NCBI RefSeq assembly: GCF_020829625.1
Contig: NZ_JAIVFX010000020.1
Span: 1-64,000 of the forward strand
DNA from: Nostoc sp. XA010
GTDB lineage: Bacteria; Cyanobacteriota; Cyanobacteriia; Cyanobacteriales; Nostocaceae
Direction: 5' to 3'
Length of the DNA: 64,000 nucleotides
Position 1 is the first letter of the stretch; every line of letters begins with the position of its first letter. Shown piece after piece: positions 24,890 to 32,409 of the stretch. A program made the position numbers and the translations under genes. The notes under the pieces are model-generated. The model was not told where the DNA came from and did not search any database. It saw nothing but the letters and a program-made list of their open reading frames with translations.

Positions 24890-25137
24890 AAATTTCTTGG
24901 GGGTTAGAGATGAATTGGCACTACACCCATTCCTGTTGGTTTAAATTTACAAAGACAAAAGCAGGAGCAGGCATTGCGTGCTACTCAGTATAATCTCAAC
25001 TAATTAAAACTAGCAAGCAAGTTATACTAAAAAAATACATAATTTTACGTAGGAAATTTTTCTTGTTATTCAAGGATAATCCTGACAACCAATAAAGTAA
25101 CTTGCAACTTGCCGCGTGCTTAACTTTTCCTATTAAG

Positions 25138-25983
25138 TTACAATACATCTGCAAATGCCGGACGTAAGCGTCGATAACACCATAATCCACCGCAAAACAT
25201 TGCCAGCGCAATTAGTGAAGCAACTCCCAACTCACCCCAATGCTTTACCTCTCCCACTAAAACTATGTCACGATAGACTTCTGCGATCGCTGTCATCGGA
25301 TTTAACCAAAATACCCATCCCCGCCATTCCTCTGGAATAGCTGAGGCTGGATAAATAATTGGTGTCAAATACATCCAAATATTCAAAATTACTGTCAATG
25401 TCTGAGGTATATCTCGCAAAAATACTGTCACACCAGCCGTTAAATAACCTAATCCGGCTGTCATCAATAATTGCGGTATCCACACCAACGGCAATAATGC
25501 CAAGGTAGTGTGTAGAGTATGAGAACTGATCGCCACAAAAAAAATCAATACTATTAAACCAAAGGAACTCTCGATAAAAGTTGATAAAATTGGCACTAGT
25601 GGTAACAATCCTAAAGGAAACACCACTTTTTTGACTAAATTTGGCTGTCCAATTACAGAACTAGCAGCCTGACTCAAACCACCACTAAAAGCAATCCAAG
25701 GTAATAATCCCGCAAATAGCCACAAACCAAAGGTGAAGTTATTTTCTGGTAAGGTTTTGATGCTCAACTTCACCTTCAACACAACCGAAAACACATAAGT
25801 GTAAATCAGTAATTGTGATAGCTGATTTAGCAAAGGCCACAAATTGCCTAAAACAGAACCTTTATAGCGCGCCTCTAAATCCCGACGTACCAAAGTTCTC
25901 AGCAAGTCAAACTTTGCCCAAAACCGTTCATTTATCGGCAGTCTGCGCCTTAGACTCCCTGCTTTACGTGCAAATACTCGCAT
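25138..25983 (-). CDS. wzm: Polysaccharide ABC exporter permease (ABC-2 type)
   Basis: A 281-residue inner-membrane subunit with about six membrane helices. The entry RTLVRRDLEARYKGSVLGNL before helix 1 is the amphipathic signature of the Wzm/TagG family, and IYPASAIPEEW with WLNPMTAIAEVYRD lies between the last helices. It partners with the ATPase at 21752-23062 to export lipid-linked glycan across the plasma membrane. It is the first gene in the direction of transcription of the locus. ATG 25983 is used; a TTG four codons earlier is possible. Confidence 0.93.
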   Translation of the reverse strand: MRVFARKAGSLRRRLPINERFWAKFDLLRTLVRRDLEARYKGSVLGNLWPLLNQLSQLLIYTYVFSVVLKVKLSIKTLPENNFTFGLWLFAGLLPWIAFSGGLSQAASSVIGQPNLVKKVVFPLGLLPLVPILSTFIESSFGLIVLIFFVAISSHTLHTTLALLPLVWIPQLLMTAGLGYLTAGVTVFLRDIPQTLTVILNIWMYLTPIIYPASAIPEEWRGWVFWLNPMTAIAEVYRDIVLVGEVKHWGELGVASLIALAMFCGGLWCYRRLRPAFADVL

Positions 25984-26218
25984 TGTTTGTAACAATTACT
26001 GCTTCCTCGCTCAATACTTAAACACCAAATTTTTCTCTATAAAGCTTTGTAGCTATGAAAGTACTTTTGTGTTCTTTGAAGAATAATCATTACCAGAAAA
26101 TAGTACCTAAATTGTCTTGGCGATTATACAATGAATCTGCTATTACTAAGTATATTTTTACTACAAATCTAAATTCTGTCGCAACGCTGCTTTCTTTGTT
26201 AAAGATGCGAGTTTTGGC

Positions 26219-27037
26219 TTAACTTAAACTATCTGGGTCAATTCCTTGTGATCGCAAATACTCTGCCAATCGCTCTGCTCGTTGATATTCTTGTTCAGCC
26301 CGTTGATATTCTTGTTCAGCCCGTTGACGTTCTTGTTCAGCCCGTTGGCGCTCTTGTTCAGCCCGTTGACGTTCTTGTTCAGCTTTTTCTCCTCGCGTTG
26401 GTACCCAACCTGCTGCATTATACCAACGCAACCACAAACCTGCTGTCTCCTGATAAGAACCTTGCCAAAGACCCAATCCTAGTTCTAACTCTTCTAGCCA
26501 TAAGCGGTTCTCTGGTAAAGATATTGCCTCGTAACGAGTGCCTATGAGTTGAAAGGCACGCAAACGATTTTCATAGCGATCGTAGGCAACATAGTAGGGA
26601 ACCCGCAAAATGCGTTCATATACTTCCCATTTTGTTGGGGGTCGGTTGACCTCTCGCAGTGTTTTTCCTAAGTCTTCTTGTTCTGTACCTGGTGAAAGTA
26701 ATTCAACTATTAAAAATGGAACAACTCCCTCTTGCCAAATGACGTAACTTAAGCGTAGGTCTTGCTGTTGGCTAGCACTAGGTAGTCCTAAAACCATGTA
26801 CCAATCAGGACGCTTGTACCACAGAGTATGGCGGGGGTCGTAGTAAAGATTCAAATCGCTAGCAAGTAAAATTTCCTCAGATGGATAAGTTAGAGGCTGA
26901 CAAGTCTCACTGAGCAAATCCGCTTGAATACGGTGAAATTCATCTGGCAAACCTGATTCCCCTACTAATTCACTGGGTAAATCATACATCGTAGGCATGG
27001 TTTCTTGTGGCGGACGGGGTGGATCTGTTTGATACAT
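26219..27037 (-). CDS. Uma2-family (PD-(D/E)XK-like) endonuclease with heptad-repeat tail
   Basis: A 272-residue member of the Uma2 (DUF820) family, which is greatly expanded in cyanobacteria. The restriction-endonuclease-like core has RPDWYMVLG (catalytic Asp) and VPFLIVELLSPGTEQ (Glu plus following positions, with no Lys at the usual place). DNA cleavage has not been shown for most members. The C-terminus is five repeats of RAEQERQ or RAEQEYQ forming a short charged coiled coil and ends LAEYLRSQGIDPDSLS, a tail shared by many of these proteins. A decayed relative follows upstream at 27054-27215. Confidence 0.85.
   Translation of the reverse strand: MYQTDPPRPPQETMPTMYDLPSELVGESGLPDEFHRIQADLLSETCQPLTYPSEEILLASDLNLYYDPRHTLWYKRPDWYMVLGLPSASQQQDLRLSYVIWQEGVVPFLIVELLSPGTEQEDLGKTLREVNRPPTKWEVYERILRVPYYVAYDRYENRLRAFQLIGTRYEAISLPENRLWLEELELGLGLWQGSYQETAGLWLRWYNAAGWVPTRGEKAEQERQRAEQERQRAEQERQRAEQEYQRAEQEYQRAERLAEYLRSQGIDPDSLS
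26281..26385 (-). repeat. 21-bp tandem repeat in the Uma2 gene
   Basis: Five copies of a 21-bp unit (core GTTGATATTCTTGTTCAGCC and close variants) encode RAEQE(R/Y)Q. Copies differ at one or two bases. Repeat-number variation by slippage would remain in frame. Confidence 0.9.
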
Positions 27038-27053
27038 GACTACTACCTTTGTT

Positions 27054-27215
27054 GCTTAACTAAAGCTATCTGGGTTAACTCCTAACAATGGCAAATGTTC
27101 CGCCAACCGTTGCTTGCAAAAGCAGCTATTATTGTTCCAACAGCAATTGCGCTTCTGATGCCTGTTGCTGTGCCTCAACAGCTACCCGTTACGCCGCAAT
27201 AGCCTGTTTGGTTGT
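27054..27215 (-). pseudogene. Remnant of a second Uma2-family gene (C-terminal end)
   Basis: The complement near 27057-27110 reads QRLAEHLPLLGVNPDSFS before a stop, clearly matching the tail RLAEYLRSQGIDPDSLS of the neighbouring Uma2 protein. Upstream, in another frame, are Ala/Gln-rich coil residues (VEAQQQASEAQLLLEQ) broken by stops. The nuclease core is absent. This is a duplicated and then eroded copy. Confidence 0.7.
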
Positions 27216-27338
27216 TGATTTAATTTTAAGCTGTTAAGTCGTTATTCTCCCTTATCTCCCCTTCTTTGCTGAATTTGTGAGAGCTGAGTCACGGATTCCG
27301 CTACACTGAGACTTGGTTTATTTGAATTGTAATCAGGC

Positions 27339-27530
27339 ATGGAAATCGGACAAAAGGTTAAAGTCTTTCGCTTGCGCGATCGCGTTTCTGCCCCTGTTGT
27401 CAAAAAACTAGGGCAAGTGGGTATCATCCAAGGCTACAAAGTGACCGATGGTGCTGGAATTGGTGTAGTGGTGCTGTTTGACGACAATTCTTCTACTTGG
27501 TTTTTTGAAGATGAAATTAAACCTGTGTAG
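27339..27530 (+). CDS. Small conserved cyanobacterial protein (DUF2862-like)
   Basis: A 63-residue soluble protein with no signal or membrane segment. It is mostly predicted beta strand: GQKVKVFRLRDRV, VGIIQGYKV, GVVVLFDDNSSTWFFEDEI. This resembles a small SH3-like barrel and matches my memory of DUF2862, found across cyanobacteria and plastid-bearing relatives, function unknown. It lies 120 bases upstream of the ArsA-like gene on the same strand and may be cotranscribed with it and chlG. Confidence 0.7.
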   Translation: MEIGQKVKVFRLRDRVSAPVVKKLGQVGIIQGYKVTDGAGIGVVVLFDDNSSTWFFEDEIKPV

Positions 27531-27650
27531 TTGTAAAGAACTCAGAAGCGGGTTTTTCTTGGCATGTGAAGTTTAAAGCACAGGCTGAGATTCTTTGTTG
27601 AGTGCTAAGTTGGAGTTGAAAAGACCGGCGGTGAAAATAGGAATCAAGTA

Positions 27651-28751
27651 ATGGCTCTAATATTGACATTTTTGGGCAAAGGCGGCACCGCTCGTACCAA
27701 AATTGCGATCGCCGCCGCCAAATTATTGGCAAGTCAAGGCAAGCGCGTACTTCTAGCAGGACAAGCAGAACCAACATTATCAATTTTGCTGGGTACTCCC
27801 ATTGCTGCCGATCCCCAGGAAATCGCTCCCAATTTGCAAGTAGTCCAGTTTCAAGCATCTGTACTACTAGAACGCAACTGGGACGAAGTGAAGAAACTTG
27901 AGGCGCAATATCTCCGCACGCCCATATTCAAAGACGTTTTTGGTCAAGAACTGGTAGTATTGCCGGGGATGGACAACGCCCTCGCCCTGAATGCTATCCG
28001 CGAATATGATGCTAGTGGCAAATATGATGCGATCGTTTACGATGGCACGGGTGACTCTTTAACGTTGCGGATGTTGGGTTTGCCAGAATCTATCAGTTGG
28101 TATATCCGGCGATTTCGGCAATTATTTGTCAACTCCGATTTGGGGAAGACGATTACTGAATCGCCCTTGATTCAACCGTTGATTAGCAGCTTTTTCAATG
28201 TCAACTGGACAGCAGATAACTTTGCAGGTCCGACTAACCAAGTCAATAATTTCTTAGAAAAGGGGAGAGCCGCTCTTGCTGATCCCAAGCGTCTTGCTGC
28301 TTTCTTAGTTACCACAGGAGATCCCATTGAGGTAGCAAATGCTCGTTATTTGTGGGGTAGTGCTCAACAAATCGGTTTAACTGTAGGCGGTGTTCTACTT
28401 GTGTCTACTGAGGCAAATGCCAACCTGTCGCAGGAATTTATCCCCCTACCTGTGAGCGTTGTTCCCGACTCGTCAACAGGTGACTGGCAACCACTAATAG
28501 ACGCATTACCCAACTTTGAAGCACAAGCTCTACAGGCTCCCAAACCAATTGAAATAGATATCCACAATCGTCAAGTACGCTTATTTTTGCCAAGTTTTGA
28601 CAAAAAGCAAGTCAAACTCACCCAATATGGCCCAGAAGTCACGGTAGAAGCAGGAGATCAGCGACGAAATATTCCCTTACCTCCGGCTCTCAGTGGCAGA
28701 CCCGTTGCTGGAGCAAAGTTTCAGAATAATTATTTGATAATTTCGTTTTAA
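27651..28751 (+). CDS. ArsA/Get3-like P-loop protein with degenerate Walker A
   Basis: A 366-residue protein of the ArsA/GET3 (anion-transporting ATPase) family. The N-terminus ILTFLGKGGTARTKIAIAAA lines up with the deviant Walker A GKGGVGKT of the family but lacks the invariant G-K-T/S (it reads TARTK). VYDGTGDSLTLRMLGLPE replaces the usual switch DTAPTGH region. The C-terminal 70 residues (QVRLFLPSFDKKQVKLTQYG, LPPALSG) match the extra beta domain of some plant and cyanobacterial members. ATP hydrolysis is therefore doubtful. The gene lies 91 bases upstream of chlG, which invites a role in chlorophyll or membrane-protein insertion, but that is only context. Confidence 0.8.
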   Translation: MALILTFLGKGGTARTKIAIAAAKLLASQGKRVLLAGQAEPTLSILLGTPIAADPQEIAPNLQVVQFQASVLLERNWDEVKKLEAQYLRTPIFKDVFGQELVVLPGMDNALALNAIREYDASGKYDAIVYDGTGDSLTLRMLGLPESISWYIRRFRQLFVNSDLGKTITESPLIQPLISSFFNVNWTADNFAGPTNQVNNFLEKGRAALADPKRLAAFLVTTGDPIEVANARYLWGSAQQIGLTVGGVLLVSTEANANLSQEFIPLPVSVVPDSSTGDWQPLIDALPNFEAQALQAPKPIEIDIHNRQVRLFLPSFDKKQVKLTQYGPEVTVEAGDQRRNIPLPPALSGRPVAGAKFQNNYLIISF

Positions 28752-28756
28752 TTTAG

Positions 28757-28826
28757 TTAGGAGTTAGGAGTGAAGAGTTAGGAATAAAACAATAATTCAT
28801 AACTTTTAACTCCTAACTCCTCACTC
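28757..28826. repeat. TTAGGAGT-type palindromic repeat
   Basis: A run of TTAGGAGT words (28757-28783) is followed 20 bases later by the complementary TTAACTCCTAACTCCTCACTC (28806-28826). Together they form a long imperfect hairpin between the ArsA-like gene and chlG. The same family recurs at 40921-41032 and 47757-47887. It could attenuate read-through into chlG. Confidence 0.75.
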
Positions 28827-28842
28827 TAAAAAAATACGCTTT

Positions 28843-29889
28843 ATGTCAGAATCAACTCCCATTACCCCAGACCCTAACCCAGCTGAGGCACTAGACTCAG
28901 TGGCAAATAATCCCAGCGAAAAAGCGATTGCATCTGCCGAGCGCAGTGCGAAAACTAGGCAACTGCTAGGGATGAAAGGTGCTGCCTCCGGGGAAACTTC
29001 AATTTGGAAAATTCGTTTACAGCTAATGAAGCCGATTACCTGGATTCCCCTAATTTGGGGCGTAGTCTGTGGTGCGGCTTCTTCTGGTAACTATACTTGG
29101 ACACTGGAAAATGTGTTGAAGGTAGCAACCTGTATGTTACTGGCTGGGCCATTGATGACAGGTTACACTCAAATCCTCAATGATTACTACGATCGCGAAA
29201 TCGATGCCATCAATGAACCCTATCGCCCAATTCCCTCTGGGGCAATTCCCCTACCCCAGGTAATTATTCAAATTTGGGTATTACTAATTGCTGGTATTGC
29301 TTTGGCATTTGCGCTGGATGTGTGGTCTGGTCATGAATTCCCGACAATTACAGCGATCGCGATCATCGGTTCTTTCATTGCCTACATTTATTCTGCACCT
29401 CCTCTGAAACTCAAGCAAAACGGTTGGCTAGGTAGCTACGCCTTGGGTGCAAGCTATATCACCCTACCTTGGTCTACAGGACACGCTTTGTTTGGCGATC
29501 TCAATTCCACAATCGTAATTTTGACAATGTTCTACAGCTTGGCTGGATTGGGTATTGCCATTGTCAATGATTTTAAGAGTGTAGAAGGCGATCGCCAGCT
29601 AGGATTACAGTCACTACCCGTAATGTTTGGCATCACTACTGCGGCATGGATTTGTGTAGTAACTATTGATGTATTTCAAGGATTGATCGCAGCTTATCTC
29701 GTCAGCATCCATGAGAATTTGTATGCAACAATACTAATACTCTTAATCATTCCGCAAATCACATTACAGGATATGTATTTCCTGCGTGACCCCGTGAAGA
29801 ATGATGTTAAATACCAAGCCAGCGCCCAACCATTCCTTGTTCTAGGAATGCTCGTCACTGGTTTAGCGCTGGGTCATGCTGGCATTTAA
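28843..29889 (+). CDS. chlG: Chlorophyll a synthase
   Basis: A 348-residue UbiA-superfamily prenyltransferase that esterifies chlorophyllide a with geranylgeranyl or phytyl diphosphate. The first Mg-diphosphate site is NDYYDREIDAINEPYRPIPS near residue 112, and the second is VNDFKSVEGDRQLGLQSLPV near 240. About eight hydrophobic helices follow a soluble 60-residue N-terminus. SAPPLKLKQNGWLG is also a ChlG hallmark and separates it from UbiA and CyoE. A hairpin repeat precedes it and a terminator follows it. Confidence 0.96.
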   Translation: MSESTPITPDPNPAEALDSVANNPSEKAIASAERSAKTRQLLGMKGAASGETSIWKIRLQLMKPITWIPLIWGVVCGAASSGNYTWTLENVLKVATCMLLAGPLMTGYTQILNDYYDREIDAINEPYRPIPSGAIPLPQVIIQIWVLLIAGIALAFALDVWSGHEFPTITAIAIIGSFIAYIYSAPPLKLKQNGWLGSYALGASYITLPWSTGHALFGDLNSTIVILTMFYSLAGLGIAIVNDFKSVEGDRQLGLQSLPVMFGITTAAWICVVTIDVFQGLIAAYLVSIHENLYATILILLIIPQITLQDMYFLRDPVKNDVKYQASAQPFLVLGMLVTGLALGHAGI

Positions 29890-29925
29890 ATGATACTTCC
29901 ATAGTAGGAAGTTAGGAAGTAGGAG

Positions 29926-29959
29926 TTAGGAGTTAATATACTTCTAGCTCCTAATTTTT
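29926..29959 (+). terminator. Terminator after chlG
   Basis: TTAGGAG (29926-29932) pairs with CTCCTAA (29948-29954) over a 15-base loop and is followed by TTTTT. The stem is built from the dispersed TTAGGAGT repeat, showing how that repeat family can create terminators. It sits between chlG and the small gene at 29973, partly insulating the latter. Confidence 0.6.
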
Positions 29960-29972
29960 ATCAAGAAATGCT

Positions 29973-30260
29973 GTGTTGGAACTGATATCTTTCCTCATTC
30001 ATGGGATTCAACCTTTTTTAGCCCCCATTTGCTTTGTCGTTGCTTGGACTGTAACTATTCTGGCTGTTTTGAGTCTCTGGACGGCGGTGCGAGATAGTCT
30101 AACTACAGCCAAGCAAATGCATCAAATTCCTTGTAGTGGTTGCCAATTTTTTACCGACAATTACCGTCTTAAATGTACTGTACGCCCATCTATTGCCAAT
30201 ACAGAAGAAGCAATCCATTGTTTGGACTATCAACCGAAGACAAATCCTTATTTCTACTAA
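29973..30260 (+). CDS. Small membrane protein with four cysteines
   Basis: A 95-residue protein. One or two hydrophobic segments span about residues 4-45 (ICFVVAWTVTILAVLSLW). The soluble tail holds C-x2-C (PCSGCQFF), KCTV and HCLDY, four Cys plus a His that could bind metal or form disulfides. I recognise it as a conserved cyanobacterial type but know no function. The start is GTG at 29973; a nearby ATG is in another frame. Confidence 0.65.
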   Translation: MLELISFLIHGIQPFLAPICFVVAWTVTILAVLSLWTAVRDSLTTAKQMHQIPCSGCQFFTDNYRLKCTVRPSIANTEEAIHCLDYQPKTNPYFY

Positions 30261-30353
30261 GCAAAGGAAGATGAGGGAGCAGGGGGAGAATAATTAATCA
30301 CCCTTAACCCTTGACCCTTTACTAATTCAAACCCTCAAATCAAAAATTGATTG

Positions 30354-30713
30354 ATGCTAGTTCAAAAACTTCAAGACTGTGGAGAATTTATCGCAGGAGA
30401 TAACACCATTCTGCGAGAACTGCTACATCCAGATAAGCAATCTCTAGCATTGCGCTATAGTTTGGCTCATGCAACACTACCAGTAGGAAAAACCTCTCAA
30501 CCGCACTCGCTCTCTACCTCAGAAGTCTATTATATTCTCAGTGGCACGGGAGAAATGCACATTTATAATGAAACCCAGATAGTTCAACCGGGAGATGCTG
30601 TGTATATTCCCCCTAATGCGCGGCAATTTATTTCTAACTCTGGCATGGAACCTCTGGTATTTATTTGTATTGTTGATCCAGCATGGCGTATCGAAGATGA
30701 AACAGTTTATTAA
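30354..30713 (+). CDS. Single-domain cupin protein
   Basis: A 119-residue beta-barrel protein. Cupin motif 1 is LPVGKTSQPHSLSTSEVYYI and motif 2 is PGDAVYIPPNARQFISN. The metal-site residues visible are H (QPH) and E (SEVYY), but the usual second His of motif 1 and the His of motif 2 are replaced (Ser, Gln), so metal binding may be altered. ATG 30354 is preferred to the adjoining TTG. The substrate is unknown. Confidence 0.8.
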   Translation: MLVQKLQDCGEFIAGDNTILRELLHPDKQSLALRYSLAHATLPVGKTSQPHSLSTSEVYYILSGTGEMHIYNETQIVQPGDAVYIPPNARQFISNSGMEPLVFICIVDPAWRIEDETVY

Positions 30714-30780
30714 AACCCAGTTACAGCGATAGTCTCAAAGTCTAGAAAAAATCTCAGCATTTTTGAACCATTACTCACTT

Positions 30781-31332
30781 TCAGCCGTCAACTTTGCTTA
30801 ACCAAGTAACCAGATCCTCTGAGTCAAGTGCTATCTCACTTCCTAAAGTTTTGATATAAAGAAGTCCGTCGCTAATAATTAAATCTCTAATTGGATACCA
30901 TGAATCTCGTTTTCTAACCAGAAGTTCCAACGGAATCCCTAGTGTTGAAGTATACTTGCGATATTTCCACCAAGCTCGCCATAGAAGCACAGATTTAGTA
31001 CAGTGCATCTCATATCCTTTGGGAAGTTCGCAGTATTGATACTGATAGAAACCTCGACTATCCACTTCTCCTTTGAGGAGATAACTAGATTCTGCTAATG
31101 CCTGATTTATCAATTCCCACTGGGATGATTTTGGAGAAATCGAGAATTCAGATAGTGTCTTAGATAGCTGGACGGTGGCAATTACACCTTCAGCTTTTGC
31201 TATCAGTTGGTTTGTGTTATAAACTGTTTGCGCTGTTAAAGCAGGATTTGACAACAAAACTTCTTTTTTATGAATAGAGTTTTGCACAAACTCTCGAATT
31301 AAATCTAGATTAGATAACATAAAATTATTCAT
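30781..31332 (-). CDS. Hypothetical protein
   Basis: About 183 residues, soluble, without a family I recognise. The middle contains EMHCTKSVLLWRAWWKYRKY, rich in Trp and basic residues, and the C-terminus GLLYIKTLGSEIALDSEDLVTWLSK looks like a small beta-alpha end. Start choice is uncertain: ATG 31332 (MNNFML) or ATG 31320 are likelier than GTG 31362. It stands alone between convergent and same-strand neighbours. It may be a lineage-specific gene. Confidence 0.55.
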   Translation of the reverse strand: MNNFMLSNLDLIREFVQNSIHKKEVLLSNPALTAQTVYNTNQLIAKAEGVIATVQLSKTLSEFSISPKSSQWELINQALAESSYLLKGEVDSRGFYQYQYCELPKGYEMHCTKSVLLWRAWWKYRKYTSTLGIPLELLVRKRDSWYPIRDLIISDGLLYIKTLGSEIALDSEDLVTWLSKVDG

Positions 31333-31532
31333 ACTAAAATTAAGTAGCGTGATGGAAACCACGACTGTACTTAAATTAGTTGCTATACTCTTATTTCACT
31401 AAAACCAGGATTATTACCAGCTTTATTTTTCTTTCTGACTAAAGACTTTGTTTACTTTAATTTCACCTATGTCGCCGCTCACTAGGCTGGTTAAGAAAAT
31501 TAGTGTGTTTAGATACACAAGAAATTATTATA

Positions 31533-32339
31533 TTAAATTTTTACGCTTTCGATAAAAGGTTGAAATACCGGAATTAATTCGGGGCGACTAACTACAAGGG
31601 TGGGAAAAGAGCGATCGCTATAATCTTCCCCCGGTGACAAAGGAAACGGTTCTGATCTAAGCGATGACCAGACCCCACCAGCAGCTTGGACAATTACCCA
31701 AGCCCCCGCTAAGTCCCAGACTTTTGGTGTCGCCTCAATACCACCGAGAGTAGCCCCAGTGGCAACCGTCAAAAAATTATAGCTAGCCACACCCAACATG
31801 CGAATTTTGCAGGGAAAGCCGTTTTTGATAGCTGCGGTGCTGCGAGAACAGAGGTTAAAAAAGTGATTGTTGCTGGGACTATCTATACTAGTGTGGATGG
31901 GGTGGTTGTTGAGAAATGCTCCTGTTGGTGTTGCTAAACCAGATGAACCTGCCCAGAAACCATGAAAAGCTTGATTCAAAGTTGGGGCGTAAATATACCC
32001 AAAGATTGGTGTGCCTCGATACAGTAAACCCAGAGATATTGTCCAGAGAGGAATACCGCGTGTGAAGTTGGTTGTGCCGTCCAGAGGATCAATTACCCAG
32101 CACCATTCAGTACCAGGAAATGACTGATCGCTCTCTTCGGTCAAAATGCCGTAACCAGAGAAATTAGAAACGATCGCATCCCGAATTTCCTGATCTGCCC
32201 ATTTATCTGCTTGCGTCACCAAACTTCCATCAGCTTTTTGAGAAGCCTGTACTTTCCCAAAATCTTGCATTAGCTGTTTTCCCACCCTGGTAGTGGTAGT
32301 TTGGGCAAAATCTAGAATTGTTGTCCAAAAATCATTCAT
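31533..32339 (-). CDS. Inositol-monophosphatase-family phosphatase
   Basis: A 268-residue Mg-dependent sugar phosphatase. The metal motifs are complete: GILTEES near residue 65, WVIDPLDGTTNF near 81 and KVWDLAGAWVIVQAAGG near 207. Members act on inositol-1-phosphate, histidinol phosphate, fructose-1,6-bisphosphate or PAP. The sequence alone does not choose among these; cyanobacterial paralogues of this length include plant-VTC4-like enzymes. It lies 70 bases downstream of the PucC-like gene on the same strand. Confidence 0.9.
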   Translation of the reverse strand: MNDFWTTILDFAQTTTTRVGKQLMQDFGKVQASQKADGSLVTQADKWADQEIRDAIVSNFSGYGILTEESDQSFPGTEWCWVIDPLDGTTNFTRGIPLWTISLGLLYRGTPIFGYIYAPTLNQAFHGFWAGSSGLATPTGAFLNNHPIHTSIDSPSNNHFFNLCSRSTAAIKNGFPCKIRMLGVASYNFLTVATGATLGGIEATPKVWDLAGAWVIVQAAGGVWSSLRSEPFPLSPGEDYSDRSFPTLVVSRPELIPVFQPFIESVKI

Positions 32340-32399
32340 TAGTTATTAGTCATTTGTCATTGGTCATTGGTCATTTGTCGTTTGTCCCATGCCCCATGC
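32340..32399. repeat. GTCATTA/GTCATTG heptamer repeats
   Basis: Tandem 7-8-base words (AGTCATT, GGTCATT, TGTCATT) fill the short gap between two genes. It is one of several such blocks in the window (see also 37901-37941 and 50961-50995). Confidence 0.75.
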
Positions 32400-32409
32400 C
32401 CTATACAGT

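Noticed and set aside
26281..26385. Regular 21-bp repeats suggesting a CRISPR or satellite
   Set aside because: There are no spacers. They encode a heptad tail in a Uma2 gene.
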